Notes: generated by a model not told the origin, from the sequence alone. Positions 22,230 through 34,533 are shown, counted from the stretch's first letter. The stretch: DNA of 64,000 nucleotides from Prorocentrum cordatum (GCA_963575745.1 CAUYUJ010001470.1:456174-520173); one strand, 5' to 3'. A program made the numbers and translations.

Positions 22230-23330
22230 ACGGGGCATATTGGGGGCCTTTTTTGTCGTCCTGCCTGGGGGCCTCTTCGGCCGTCCTACGGCGGCCTTGG
22301 GCCGTCAAGGTGCCCGTTAGGGTACCTTGGGCCGTCTTGGGGCGGTATTGGAAGCCTCTTGAGCCGTCTTGCGCGTTCGAACACGGAAAAAATGGCGATG
22401 GAAAGCACATGGTTTGCGCCTCTTGCAGCTCCTTGGGGTCCTCGGGCCCCTCTCGGAACGTCGAGGGGGCGACTTGGGCCGTCTTGAAGCAATACTGCCC
22501 CGTTTTCAGCCCTCTTGGAACACCTCGGAGGGCACTGGAGGATCTGAGGGCCCCTAGAGCTGAGGGAGCGAGCCCGGGGAGCTCCAGGGAGGCCCCACGG
22601 AGCTCGAGGCTCGATCTCGTTGGCTGTCTTGGGGACCTTGCGGGCCATCCTGGGGCCCTCTTTGGCAGCCCTGGGCTCCTCTTCGGGTACTCTTTGCTTG
22701 TTTGGGGCTATCTGGGAAGCGCCTGGGGATCTGTTGGCCTGTCGGAGGCCCGCGAACGCTAAAACCCTACAAAAACCGTGAAACGAATGTGTGCATCTTC
22801 AGGGCCTCTTGGGAGCCTCTTGTGGACTCTTGGTGGTATCATGGGTGCTTCCCTTGGGCATCGTGGGGCCTCTTGGGGCCCTCTTCGGGGCCCCTTAGGG
22901 GCCTTCTGGGGGCCTCGTGTGGGCCTCTTGGGGGCCTCTTGGACGCCTGATGGCGGTCTGGGGGGTCCTCTGGGGGCGGGGGGCTCGAAACGTCACTTGG
23001 ACTTCCCCAGCTTGGACCCGTCCTATGGCCCTCTGGAGGCATGTTTGGGCCGTTCTGGGCGCCTCTTGGACCGTCGAGGGACCCTCTCAGGATGTGGTAG
23101 GCCCCTCTTGGGGCTTTCTTGGGCCGTCTTGGGGCGGTCCAAGGGGCCTCTTGGGTCGTCTTAGTCGCTGTGAAGACCCCAGAAGCGAATATACCAAGAA
23201 TGCACGTTGTCCTGAAAGGATTGGGGCGATGTTTGCGTTTCTTCGAGGCCCTCTTGGGCGCTATTTGGAGCCGTCTTGGCATGTTTTAGAAGCCTTTCGG
23301 GATGTTTGAAGCGCCCGTTACGCCGCCAGA
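22230..23330 (+). repeat. Quasi-periodic GGGCCTCTTGGGGCC-type array
   Basis: Dozens of variants of GGCCTCTTGGGG and GGGCCGTCTTGGG without strict period. The complementary form (CCAAGAGGCCCC) fills 26545-27175, and weaker versions occur at 29740-29850, 47340-47650 and 54705-54860. There are frames without stops but no gene signature. Confidence 0.75.
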
Positions 23331-23529
23331 GACACCTCGAGACTGTCTTGGGGGGCGACTCGGGGCCCTCGTGAATCGTTTGGGCGGCGGTCTGGTCGCT
23401 CTGTCCAGAGGCAGGTCCGGCAGCAGCATCCCCTTTTGCGGTCAAGGTTCCAGCCTCGGACCCACCCAGTCTAGTCCCCCAGTACATGCTAATGCTATGC
23501 AACGTGGACCCTAAACAGTTTGTTCTAGC

Positions 23530-23755
23530 ACACTGCGTGTTGCAATATATGTTGTGCAGGCTATGTGGTGCCTCTATGAGGTGCAACATTTGTGGTGCAA
23601 GCTACGTGGAGCAAGCTTTGCTGTGCAGTTTTTGTGGTGCGACATATGGGGTGCAACCTGTTTGGTGCAAGATATGTGGTGTGAGCTACGTGTTGTAAGC
23701 TGCGTGATGCAATAGATGTGGTGCAACGTATGTGGTGTAGGCTGTGGTGCAATAA
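23530..23755 (+). repeat. TGTGGTGCAAGCTATG minisatellite
   Basis: About 14 degenerate units of roughly 16 bases (TGTGGTGCAAGCTACG, TGGTGCAAGATATG and so on). This is the AT-richer relative of the array at 13045-13445. Confidence 0.75.
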
Positions 23756-24084
23756 ATACATATCAAACTAGAGAGAGTCTGGAAAATCCACCATTTGCAG
23801 TCGCTTGACAAGTCATTGCATGGTGTGCTGATCCTGGGCATCCTCCTTCTCCTCCTCTCCTCTCCCTCCCTATCCTCATTCTCATCCCCCACCCCCTTTG
23901 CCAAGGCACTCCTCCAGTGCAGTCAGGAAGCCCCCTGGAACCAGTAGACGGACTGACAAAGAAAGGAGGAAATTGGACGAAAGCGACGGCGAGGAGAAGG
24001 GAGCATGAGCGATCCCCAAGCCCGGAAGGCCCAAACGTACCCCCAATGTGTACCCCCCTCTCCAGGGTACGTCTGTTCTGGGGT
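23756..24084. other. Unassigned DNA
   Basis: Spacer between the minisatellite and dispersed repeat copy B. No gene was recognised. Confidence 0.4.
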
Positions 24085-24290
24085 ACGGCAGGACGTGTCG
24101 TGACGACCACGGTTTGGTGTCTGACACCGCGAGGATCCTGTACCTTTGACTGACAGACGGGCGGCTCTTCGATCGCCAGATCGTTCCGTATTGGCTGATT
24201 CTGGACCGGCGGCAGCTTTCAACCTTGAACGTCTGCGCTAGGGCCGCCGCCGCGTCGACTCGGCGCGAACCTGCCGCACGCCTGTTCTGG
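24085..24290 (+). repeat. Dispersed GC-rich repeat, copy B
   Basis: Matches copies A (612-1080) and C (32268-32890). Blocks: CTGACACCGCGAGGATCC, CAGATCGTTCCG, TTTCAACCTTGAACG, GCCGCCGCCGCGTCGAC, GCGCGAACCTGCCGCACG. Confidence 0.65.
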
Positions 24291-24479
24291 GGGATGTCTG
24301 GCCACCCCTGACCATCCGCATCCGCTCAGAAGTGGCCCCCAGACCCCATTGGACCGTCACCCTGCGCCCGTTTCCAAAATTGCGCAGGGCCGCGGCGACG
24401 AACAGCACCCCCCAAGGCCAGAAAAAATGATGGTAACGATGACGGCGATCCCCAGGAGGTCCCCCGCGACCTCGCTGGA

Positions 24480-24700
24480 GACGTGCGCCCCAGGAAGCCG
24501 AGCCGTCGTCGCCGTCCGCGTCGCCGGTTTCGTCGCCAGCGAGCCGGACGCCGCCGCCGCCGAACCCGCCGACGTCGCCGTCGCCGTCGCCACCGAGGTC
24601 GCCGCCGTCGTCGCCGTCGTCGCCGACGCCGCCGCCGCCGCCGTCGTCGCCACCTTCGTCGCCGCCGTCGTTGCCGCCGCCGCCGTGGGTCGCGCCCTCC
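24480..24700 (+). repeat. Cryptic (GTCGCC)n array
   Basis: Repeated GTCGCC and GCCGCC units. The region is open in all frames (Ala/Val, Arg or Pro/Ser-rich), and no gene is inferred. Confidence 0.75.
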
Positions 24701-25047
24701 CCGCCGGCCTCCGCCGCGGCCCTCGGCCCAGGCAGCGGCGTGGGGGCAGAGCTGGGGCGCGTAGGCGTGCCGCGTGGGGTTCCGCCGCGGCGGCGCGGCG
24801 CTGTGGGAGTACTGGCACCTGCTCCTGGGGCGCCGCCGCGCGCTGCCCGTTCCTCGCTCCCCTTCCGCTGGGCCACCCGACTGCGCGCGTCCAGGTCGGC
24901 GGCAAGCACGGACCATGGCCGAGACCGGCGTCGGCAGGATCCTGCGACATCTTGGTCAAGGTCCTCCGAATCTTACCCTCGAGCTCCGGTGGGAGACCGC
25001 CAGGAATGGGAGAACGAAGCACAGGATCACCCCGCCCCCCGCCTTTC

Positions 25048-25312
25048 CGGCAGCGGCTGGCGCTGAGGTGAGAGCACCACTCCAGGCCAAGAGATGTGGC
25101 CCGAGGCTCCGGCGAGAGCACCGCTTCGCATTGCCGGCGCGGCCAGCGGTGAAGCGAGAGCTTCTGGGACAGGAGGGAGCCCGAGGACCACCCACCGTGT
25201 GACCCCTCGAATGGTGGCTGGCGCTGAGGCGCCGGCGTTGCGGCGAAGACACCACTACGAACCAGAAATGTAGCCAGCGCTGCAGCGCGAGCACAACTCG
25301 GAATCGGAAATG
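25048..25312 (+). repeat. Degenerate tandem repeat of about 45-55 bp
   Basis: Five diverged units, each with a GGCTGGCGCTGAGG-like start and a GCGAGAGCACCACT-like middle (starts near 25055, 25098, 25138, 25217 and 25271). Confidence 0.55.
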
Positions 25313-26544
25313 AGGCATGCGATGCGGAGAAAATACGATTTTCCCCTCTGCGATGGCAAACTGAATCAGCAGCAAACTCTGTCGAACAAAGTGCGGCTCT
25401 TTTTCCCGGCAGCGCCGGGTGAAAGATATGCAATCTATGAAAATGCATACTGCTCTTATTTCTTACACAGCTCATGGCTCGCATTCGAAAGGCAAAACAC
25501 GCACGCGATGAGACTGCTGACGAATATGCCTGAGACAGGCGAGAGTGGCTTGATCGGTATATGCCAAGATGGTTAAAGGGCTTCGTCATAAGAACGAAGA
25601 ACTAACGCTGACCGTAGAGCGGGGCCCGCTTCCTAACAAATCAGGTGTCGTCAGGCTTTTGTGAGCGTGCGAAGTGTAAAGCGGGGCCCGCGACCCAATA
25701 TTACTATGAGGGTCGTCGCCGTCAGGGGAGGAAACAGAGCATGTATGAGGAGAGATCAAGTCGCGGCGGCCTACTGGGCCGGGTCAGAAAGGGAACATCA
25801 AAGTCGCGTTCCCAGTCGGTCTGCCACACACCGTCCGGGAAGACAGGGTGGCAGGAGCAGAAGGCAAACCTCGGGGAAAAGATGGAGTCCGTCCGTCCCG
25901 GTATCTGTCCACAGCGATGCTGTCCTCCGTCGCACCTGTGGTGCCCATGTCGCAGCCATAACAATTGCCCACCATCGCGTGCATTCCCGAACGCACTCTA
26001 CCGAACACCTCGTTACAGACGCCATCTGCGTCAGTGTTCTGTTTTCGAACGATGTGCTGCACTCTAGCTTCAAGCACGTCATGACGGGCCCAGAGAGCTG
26101 TCAACATTGCAAACGCCTGCTCGTATAGCACCCAGGGCGAATGCTCCAAACATTTCCAGTCGAACACTCTGGGTTTGCCGTGCAATCGGAAGCGAGTCGA
26201 CGTAGAAAGTCCGCCGACCCTGACTGGACGTCGTCCTCGTCGTCGTCGGCGTCGTCGTCGGCGTCGTCGTCGTCCCTCGTTTGCCCCCCTTTCCCCGGGC
26301 CCGTCGCCGATCCCCTACCTTTCACTGGGCCTTCCTCGTCGCCGCTCCCCCCCTTTCACTGGGCCCTCCTTCTTAAGCGAGCCAGCCAACGCGAAACCAA
26401 GCCGAAATCAACGAACGGCGTGGTTGAGTCGAAGGGAAATCGCTTTCCTTTGATCCCCCCGCGGGAGGAGAGGGGGGGGTCCTGGCGGGGTCCTGGGAGG
26501 GGTCCTCTGCGGGGTCTCGGGTCAGAATACCATCCCCCGAGGGG
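25313..26544. other. Unassigned DNA with coding-like patches
   Basis: Frames at 25310-25576 (+) and 25784-26185 (-) have ordinary amino-acid composition, but no family was recognised. A short (GTC)n run lies at 26230-26275. Confidence 0.4.
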
Positions 26545-27175
26545 GTCCTGGAGCCCAAACAGGGCCCAACACAGCCCAAGAGGCCCCCAGGACGGTCCAA
26601 AAGGGCCCCGAATCGCCGAACGATCGGTCCAAGACGCCAAACTTGGCCTTCTGACGACAGCCCAAGCGGCTTCCAAGACGCTCGAAGGGGCCTCCAAGAG
26701 CACACCAAGAGGGCCCTAACAGGCAAAAATCATTGGATTTTGAAAGATTCTGGCGTTCTCACCTTTTCGGCTTCCCGGCGCCCCAAGACGGCCCAAGTTG
26801 CCAGCATGATCGGCACAAGAGGCCCCCAAGAGGTCTCCATGACGGCCCTAAAACGACTCAATAGGGCGCCAAGACGGCCCTAGAGGCCTCCCCCTCCCAA
26901 ACGGCCAAAGAGGCCACAAAAACGGCTCCAAGAAAGTGCCCATAAGGAAGTCCGAACGAACATTTCGAGCCCACTGCCCCGAAAAGCTCCCAGGAGGCCC
27001 CAAGAGGCCCCCGAGGCCCCCACGAGGCCCCAAGAGGCCCACAAGAGGCCCCTAAGAAGCCCGAAGGGACCCCTAAGAGGTTCCAAGAGGCCCCTAAGGT
27101 GTTCGCAAGAGGCCCCAAAACTGCCCCCCCCCGAGGCCTACGAGCGCGCTCCGAAGAGGCCCCACGTAACATCGC
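26545..27175 (-). repeat. Quasi-periodic GGGCCTCTTGGGG-type array, reverse orientation
   Basis: Written on + as CCAAGAGGCCCC and variants. It is the reverse-complement counterpart of 22230-23330, 3.2 kb away. Confidence 0.75.
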
Positions 27176-28615
27176 TGAGGACTCTGCCCCACGTCAGCGT
27201 CGTCGTCGCCGCCGACGCCGCCGTCGTGATCACCGTCCCCATTCAAGGTCGGCGGCATTGGCCGTAAGGCCTTCCTAATAAGCCGAGGAGCTGGAAATTT
27301 GGACGCGTGCCGCAGACACTCCGGGAAACCAACATATTCAGCGCAATTCTTTGTGGTCTCGCTCAGGAAGCGCCCCAGGCAAGCTTCAATGCGTCGAACC
27401 CCAGGCTGGTACCGGACACTCCAGCAACTTGATTGCTTGAGAACTCCCGTGCCCTGGTTCTGGGCTGCAACGTCTGACGCATACACTAATTTGTCTGGCG
27501 AGAAAAAAACTCGCGGGACCGTAACTGACGACGCTACTGTCGATCAGCATTGACGGGGCTCCCTGTGATCCACGGGTCAGAGCACAGTCTCTTCACATGA
27601 AAGATACGATCATCAAACTGAAAGCACGAATTATCGAGCAACCATCGTCTCGACGATAAAACCGCACTGGCAAAAGCAAGGACACACTGCAACACGGAGG
27701 CGCTGGGCAGCTCAATTTCTAACCGTTTTCCTTTGCTTCAAAAAATTGCATAAAGCTCGGGGAACTTCGCTTGTATTGATTCCAACACAAAGCAAAAGTC
27801 TCCGTGGCTCAAGTCGTGCTCCTCCTCCTCCTGCTCATCGCATCTACGAACACAGACAAGCACTGGGCGTGCGAGAACACGAGCTGACTGGCGTGAGGTA
27901 AACTCATCATTGACCAACCTCCGCACACTGGAAATGCGGTGGTCTTCCGGTATGCTCGCAGGCATCCTCCTTAGATTGACTTTCGTGATATTCCAATGTA
28001 ACCTGCAGGCCTGAAAGCGCATGCAAACCAAAAACTCTGGCTCGGGAGCCTCGGGAGACAGAGAACTGCTCCGCACCTAACTAGCCAGCACTGCCTCTCG
28101 GGGCACGACTGGCACGGGGTCGAGGGCAACATTCCAGCCAAGGAACGCGGCCAGCCCACAGGCGACAACACCGCTCTGAGCTGCGAACGCGTGCGGCGCT
28201 GAGGGGGTCCCCTCTTGGGCAAGTATGTGGCCTCGAAGAACCCTGGCCCTCCTCCTCGAGATGTCATTGCCAAGACATCCCGTGGTGTTGGGTTCTCATG
28301 TTGAATCCGCAGCACCTCGCGTCTCCTCCTCATCCTCCTCCTCCTGCTGTCTCCTCCCTCCTCCCACGCCTGCCTCTACTCTCCACATGCCTCTGCTTCG
28401 GCACAACACTCGCACGCTTCGTGACCCCGTAGGGTGTTCCACACAAGGCCCCAGCGGTCACAACTGGCTGTGGTTGGGTCCTTCGCCAGGCTGACATGGA
28501 TGGAGCTCGAGCGAAAGTACCACACCACGCAAAGAACTTTGGCCAAATGCCAGAAAAGCGCCTCTGAGAGCCCGACAGGCAAGCGCCACTTGATAACAGG
28601 ATGATTGACAATGGG
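27176..28615. other. Unassigned DNA
   Basis: A - strand frame at 27738-28076 has ordinary composition and could be a terminal exon, but no family was recognised. Short GTCGCC and TCC runs are present. Confidence 0.4.
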
Positions 28616-28619
28616 CAGG

Positions 28620-28830
28620 AGAGCCCAAAATCGAATCGATAAATAAGATCGGCAATCGAAATGGATCGGATCGGCGGAAACCGGCAGCCGAGTCCGGAAA
28701 AGTCGAACCGGCGGAAATGGGCAAGCTAGTAGGCCTCAATTGAGAAATCGGAATCCAAATCGGAATCCCAAATCGAATCGAATCGGAATCGGAATCGATC
28801 GAACTCGGATCGAATCGAGTCGGGAGAATC
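28620..28830 (+). repeat. GAATCG/GGATCG repeat block 1
   Basis: Dense degenerate hexamers (AATCGAATCG, GGATCGGATCGG, GAATCGGAATCG). A related block lies at 30690-30910. Confidence 0.7.
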
Positions 28831-29197
28831 GAAATGAGCCCTATGGCTTCCGCCTTTTCGGGTGGCAATCGCATCCTCGACGGCCTGAGACCCTCCTGGG
28901 CGTACCCTAGGAACCTCCATGACGGCTCCAGACAAAGACTGCCCCCAAAGGCTCAGCCAGGATCCCATCGCTGCCAGATATGAGCCTCCAGTGCAGCCAA
29001 AGACAGCCTCCAAGGGGTCAAGGAACGCAAGTGGGTGATCGAGACTGGCCCAAGGTGGCCAGAACGAGATCCACGAGAGTCCCAGACGGCCCCAGATTGT
29101 ATTGCTCATGGGGACCCCGACAGACTGAAATTATCCCAGTGCGACCCTACCTAGGAGTTGGAACCCCTAGGAAAGCAGCATTAGTAGTAACAGTAAC

Positions 29198-29558
29198 GCT
29201 AAGCTAAAGCTAAGCTAAAGCTAAGCTAAAGCTAAGCTAAAGCTAAGCTAAAGCTAAGCCACAGCTAAGCTAAAGCTAAGCTAAAGCTAAGCTAAAGCTA
29301 AGCTAAAGCTAAGCTAAAGCTAAGCTAAAGCTAAGCTAAAGCTAAGCAAAGCTAAGCTAAAGCTAAGCTAAAGCTAAGCTAAGCTAAAGCTAAGCTAAAG
29401 CTAAGCTAAAGCTAAGCTAAAGCTAAGCTAAAGCTAAGCTAAAGCTAAGCTAAAGCTAAGCTAAAGCTAAGCTAAAGCTAAGCTAAAGCTAAGCTAAAGC
29501 TAAGCTAGCAGCTAAGCTAAAGCTAAGCTAAAGCTAAGCTAAAGCTAAAGCTAAAGCT
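29198..29558 (+). repeat. 11-bp satellite, unit GCTAAGCTAAA
   Basis: About 33 tandem copies over 361 bases. Only a few units deviate (near 29259, 29346, 29375, 29505 and at the 3' end, where AAAGCT triplicates). It is followed by two copies of GGGACTGGG.GGAACCGC at 29562-29604. Confidence 0.95.
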
Positions 29559-29604
29559 CCCGGGACTGGGCGGAACCGCTCCCAGGGGACTGGGGGAACC
29601 GCCC

Positions 29605-30689
29605 GGGGCGCTTTCCACTGCCTGGCCCCTTTAAGCTAGAGAGTAAGAACCCTTCTAGGCAGAGCCTAGGTAGGGAACAATTTTACATTTGGGATTTGAT
29701 GGTTTGCGACTATCGCCCTTTTTTACGCAGCTTATGACCCCGACTGCCTCAGACGCCCCGAAGGAGGACCCCCAGAGCCTCCGAGACGGCCCCGTACGAC
29801 CCCGATGACCTTGGAGATTGTGCTGGACGGCCCACCATGGCCTCCGCAGTGGCCCAATGTATGCGCCTCTGATACGCCGCAAAAAGAGCTGCAAAACGCT
29901 CAATACTGTAAAAATCGTGTCGAAACACCCCAGGCGGCACCACGCGAATCAAAATAGCCGTGAAGATTTCCGAAATGGCCCCCGATGGTCCACAGTGGTT
30001 TCAATCAGTTCCCCAAATGACCCAGAATTTCCTCCGACATGGTTCAACACGGCTTGACATATTTCAGCTCCCTCTCACATGTCACAGGACCACGAGAACT
30101 AAAAGGAGCAAACTAAACATCTACAACGATCGTGGCCAGGCCCATCCTGGACCAAAAATGAGGGCATATACACCGGAGCAGATTGCCAAATGGTCGACTG
30201 CACGGGCAGGGCAGGGGGGAGGGAACTCGCCGCAGGCGTCGCCGATGCAGACTTCACCTCGCAAGCATGTATACCTACGCGATGGAGGCAGGAAGAGCGA
30301 GGTCCTGTAAATGCAGGTGCCATCTGCCAGGAGACGTTCGCAGGTCTTAGTACGGAACCTGGCAAGACCTCCACTCCACGCCAAGACCCAAGACTTCAGC
30401 ACGCGATCATGGGACCTTCAGGCTACATTCAGAAAGAAACAATGATGATATGACTCCAAACTGCTATCTTACTCCAAAGCGATAAACGACATCGTGCAGA
30501 AACACACATGCTTGAAATTCCAAAAGCTCACGCTGATACCGCTGCAAAAGAGCAAACCAACGACTGATGCCGCGACCAACGGCAAGGGGCAGTGATATCA
30601 CCAGAGCGGCAGAGGTGATGCGCGGCAGGGTACTTCGCCTGCCCATTGTACCCGGAGCTACCCGCCTCTCTGCCAGAATTCAGGCTCAG
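29605..30689. other. Unassigned DNA
   Basis: Contains a weak stretch of the GGCC/CTTGG-type quasi-repeat (about 29740-29850) and a lower-GC part with no gene recognised. Confidence 0.4.
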
Positions 30690-30910
30690 TCGGCATCAAA
30701 TCGGAAAGCCCGACCAGATCGTAACGCGCGTCGATCGGGCTGCATTGACACGGAATCGAAATCGGATCGGATCGGCTGCGCCAGGATGCACAACAGCGCC
30801 ATGCAAGCGTCGGGCCCCATCGGACCGGCGAAACATCGGAACCGAATTGGATCGGGGTGGGCGAAGAGAATGTCGAATCGGATCGATCGAATCGAAACTG
30901 GCTCTGGAGC
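30690..30910 (+). repeat. GAATCG/GGATCG repeat block 2
   Basis: GAATCGAAATCGGATCGGAT and similar. Same hexamer vocabulary as 28620-28830. Confidence 0.65.
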
Positions 30911-31754
30911 GCGGCAAAGGCGGTGTTTCCCTCTTGTCGTGACGTGGCAACTCATGGAAGCCTCCCACGCCAAAACTGCTGGCTCTTGCGAATCGAAACT
31001 AACCGGTGCAAATCGACGCTGATCAACGCTAAATCGACGCTAAATCGCAACTGTCTCATCGATTACAAGACGCTAGCGCACGCCCATGCACTGTAGAGAT
31101 GGAGGTACAAGGACATATGAGGCTCCCATGCTCTGCTACCGAATAATTGGTCTCTTGAAAAGGGTGCGACCGCGGGCAGGCCTATTTTGGGTGGTCCGTG
31201 TTTGCTTGCACTCCTCTGATCCCAGAAGAAGACCGCTCGGGAACAGGCTGGCGTGAGGTGGAATGGGATGTGATGGTATATGATGAAGCGGGACGAGATG
31301 CTCGCAATGGCATGGCCTGGCAAACGTGAAGAAGGAAGCGTGACCCCGACTACGGTCAGGAACTTCTGCACAGCGTGTCGCTGCGGGGGCCCAGCGACGC
31401 GCTATGCCAAGCGCGCGGACAGCGTGGGAGGCAGGGAAAGGCCCGGGACGTTGACGCCTGGGGACCAGGAAGTGCATAGCGTGTCGCGCCAAACCGCGGT
31501 GGGCCAGAACCAGCGGCGCGACGCGCCAAGCCGAAGTCCCCGACCGCAGGCTCGGGGGCCGGTCCCCCCAGGACATCCCCTGAGCAAGCGGCGGCGGGGC
31601 ACGGCACGCGGCTCCCTCCCCTGGGGCCCCGTCCTTTGTCGGACAGCACGGAGGGCTGCGCCATGTCCGCGGGGAGAGGGAGCTGCGGAACTGGCGGTGC
31701 ACCTCGGGTGTGGGCTCGGGTGCAGCGGCACGCCAGGCGCGGCAACCACGCTGC
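30911..31754. other. Unassigned DNA
   Basis: Open frames by composition only between about 31380 and 31750. Confidence 0.4.
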
Positions 31755-31833
31755 GGGGCCCAAAAGCGTACACCACCACCACCTCCCTCACACCCTCCCT
31801 CCCCCTGAAAGAGGGAGGAAAAGGAGGGTAGAG

Positions 31834-32018
31834 TTATGTTGCTACCATCGTACTTAAGGACCACATCCCAGAAATGACTTCGAGCACCCAGAAAAGTATC
31901 GAAACAGTGTCGAACGAGTATCGCCTCCCAGGGCCCGACGCGTGAAAGCCCTCCAGTTTCGGTACTTTCTTGGTGCTCGAAACTCTTTCTGGTGATCATT
32001 GCTAAAGCCCGTTGGAAT
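31834..32018 (-). repeat. 185-bp repeat, copy 2 (inverted relative to 10436-10622)
   Basis: It is enclosed by imperfect inverted ends: GGGGCCCAAAAGCGTAC followed by (CAC)n at 31755-31785, and (GGT)n followed by GTATGCATTCTTGGGGCCC at 32051-32087. The whole of 31755-32087 may therefore be one element. The (CAC)n/(GGT)n part could be coincidental simple repeat. Confidence 0.75.
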
Positions 32019-32267
32019 ATCAGAAGGGTAGAGGAGGGAGGAGGAATGGAGGTGGTGGTGGTGGTGATGTATGCATTCTTGGGGCCCTCACACGGGGCCG
32101 CTGCCCCCGCAGGGGCCGAGCGCGAAGTGACGGACGAGGAACGGCGCGAGATCCACGCTTCCAGCATCGGGGGCGCCTGTGTCCCAGGGCGGCTGGGAAG
32201 CTTCTGCGACGGGTTCGTGCGGCGACGACCCGGGCGCTGTTCTCTGACACCGCGCGGATCCAGGCCT

Positions 32268-32890
32268 CGGAAAAAATTCGCGAACGCTCGTGCCGCATTC
32301 ATCTGTCAATGCCCCCCAATGATCAACGTTGGCGGTGGGTTGAATGAGCTACACTTCGACCGCAGTCTTCCCCGAGCATGCCAACTTTGAGTTTGGGGGA
32401 GCGGGGGAGTGTCGACTAACTGTTTCCTTCTACCGTCGTTCAACCTGAAGCGATCGTGGCCTCAAGATAGCATAGGTCGTTCGATACCGGCTGGCTCTGG
32501 GCCACCAGCGACGTTTAACCTTGAACGCGCTCGTGCAGGGGTCGCCGCCGCTCGGCGGCGAGCCCAGGGGGAAAAGTGAAAAGAGGCGGCCTTCTCAGAA
32601 GGCTCGGAATTCCCCCGGTTGTGTCCAAGAATGGACATTGCGTCGAGGCAAACGTTTGCGGTCAAACGTTCGCGAGTAGGCACTTTGCGAGTAGTGGAAC
32701 GCGCTGTCCAAGCCTCCCCCGAAGACACCGAAAACATTTCTGAGGAGGCCGGGGGACCTTCTGAGAAGCCCCGCCGCCCTCCGAGAAGGCCCTCTCCCTC
32801 GCACTCCCCCCCCTCGGGCGCGCCGCCGATCCGCCTGGCACGCCCATGCAGGGGTCGCCGCCGCGTCGGCACGGCACGAACCTGACAGGG
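32268..32890 (+). repeat. Dispersed GC-rich repeat, copy C
   Basis: Matches copy A in order: GACACCGCGCGGATCC, TTTAACCTTGAACGCG, GTCGCCGCCG, GCCTTCTCAGAAGGCTCGG (32589 onward), CCTTCTGAGAAGCCCCGCCG, then CGCCGCCGATCCGCC and GCACGAACCTG. An insert of about 100 bases not found in copy A lies at about 32610-32720. Confidence 0.7.
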
Positions 32891-34004
32891 GGACACGCCG
32901 ACCCCCTTCTCCCAGGCTGCGTGGCGCTGTCGAAGGGACCAAAAACTTGGGGCCCGAATCCTGGGACATACGAGGGGGCGGGCGCCCATCCTCGCTGGCG
33001 GTGCGTCCGAACAGCCCCCCCTTGGGGTGTATCCCACGGCTGCCATCCTTTGCTGAATCGCCTGCGCGAACCCGCCGTGCCCTCACGGCGGAACGCCAAG
33101 GCAGGAGCTTCCCAGCGAGCCCCCAGACAGGCGCCCCCCGAGGGCGGCAGAGCTCGTGCTGTGCCGTTCCTGGACCGCCCGGCGGGGAAGAGCGAGCTCT
33201 TCCGAGCAAGCGCTCGCTGGACGATGTGCGTGCGAGGCGGCCCGCAGGATTGCGGCTCCCTTGGGAGGGGGGACTCGGCAAATGTGCACGGCAAGGATGC
33301 AAGCTTTTTGGCCGCCCATGCCGGAGCTTGTCGAAGGGGGCTGGCCGTCGATAGTGGTTGAGGATGGACCGAAGAGGCAAGGATGCCACGGCACCCTCGG
33401 GAGGGTTGCCAATCCTCAGTGTGGGTTTCGACTGTACAGCCACGGCGGACGGGGAACGGGAGAGAGTGCAGGCCTAGGACGCGGATCAAGTGGGCTGGAA
33501 GCCAAGACCCCGCGGAAGCCTTGCCCACACAGAAAATGGGGCCCTGGAAGAACTCTGGCCGTGATTGGCCGCTGTGGTCTACCGTGTTACCCAGTTACAA
33601 CGAGACGTACGCACTTACCGAAAGCTCTGCACGGGAAATGTGTGCGGCTCGCTCGTTGTTCCAAGCTCGAAGACGACCTCTGCAAATTGAGCCAACAACC
33701 GACAGGAGGTCGCAGGCTCACGACGCAAATGCGCTCGGACATGTTGCCGACGATTGTGCTAGAGCAAGCTGCGAAACACACCCCAAAGCGACGATTCGTT
33801 ACAACATGATATGCCACGCATCTGCTCCCGCCATCGTGCCCACGGACCTGCAATCCCGACACTGCAACTACGAGCGAGGCCAGGCTGGAGCGCCTCGATT
33901 AAGGCGGCGGACAGAAGCGCGTGCCGATGCGCCGCTGCGCAGGCGGGCACTACAAATTCTGAAGCAGAATGGTTGGGCCGAATCATAAAATAAAAAAGGG
34001 CGAG
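32891..34004. other. Unassigned DNA
   Basis: The + frame at 33383-33988 (about 200 codons, ordinary composition) is the best coding candidate, but no domain was recognised. Confidence 0.4.
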
Positions 34005-34110
34005 CGATAGAGAGAGAGAGACAAAGAAAGACAGGCAGAAAGAGAGAGAGAGAGAGACAGGCTGAGGAGAAAGAGAGAGCGAGAGACAGACAGACAGACA
34101 GACAGAAGGG
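34005..34110 (+). repeat. (GA)n and (GACA)n microsatellite
   Basis: GAGAGAGA, then GACAGACAGACAGACAG. Confidence 0.9.
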
Positions 34111-34434
34111 CAAACAGACAGCCAGAAAGAAAAAGAGTGTGATGTGCTAGGTACAAGGAGATAAACTCAGAGAAAGGGGAAAAGATATAGAAAGAGAAAA
34201 CCAAAACACGGCTCGCGAACTCGAATAAAAAATGGGCGGCGCGAAGAAGCAATACAAAAATTGCAAACCGAATGCGAACAATGAATAACGAATGTGACGA
34301 GCGGCGGCCCCCATCAAGGCGGGAGACGACCGGTTGGCCGAGGCCACCGCGGCGGCGACGACGACGGAGACAGCGGCGGCGAAGGCGGTGGCAACGACGA
34401 CAACGGCAGCGATGGTGGCTGCCAACGACCGTGG

Positions 34435-34438
34435 CGAC

Positions 34439-34470
<32 letters not shown>

Positions 34471-34476
34471 AAGTAC

Positions 34477-34533
<57 letters not shown>

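Noticed and set aside
29198-29558. Telomeric repeat
   Set aside because: The unit GCTAAGCTAAA does not match TTTAGGG-type telomere repeats and the array is internal.
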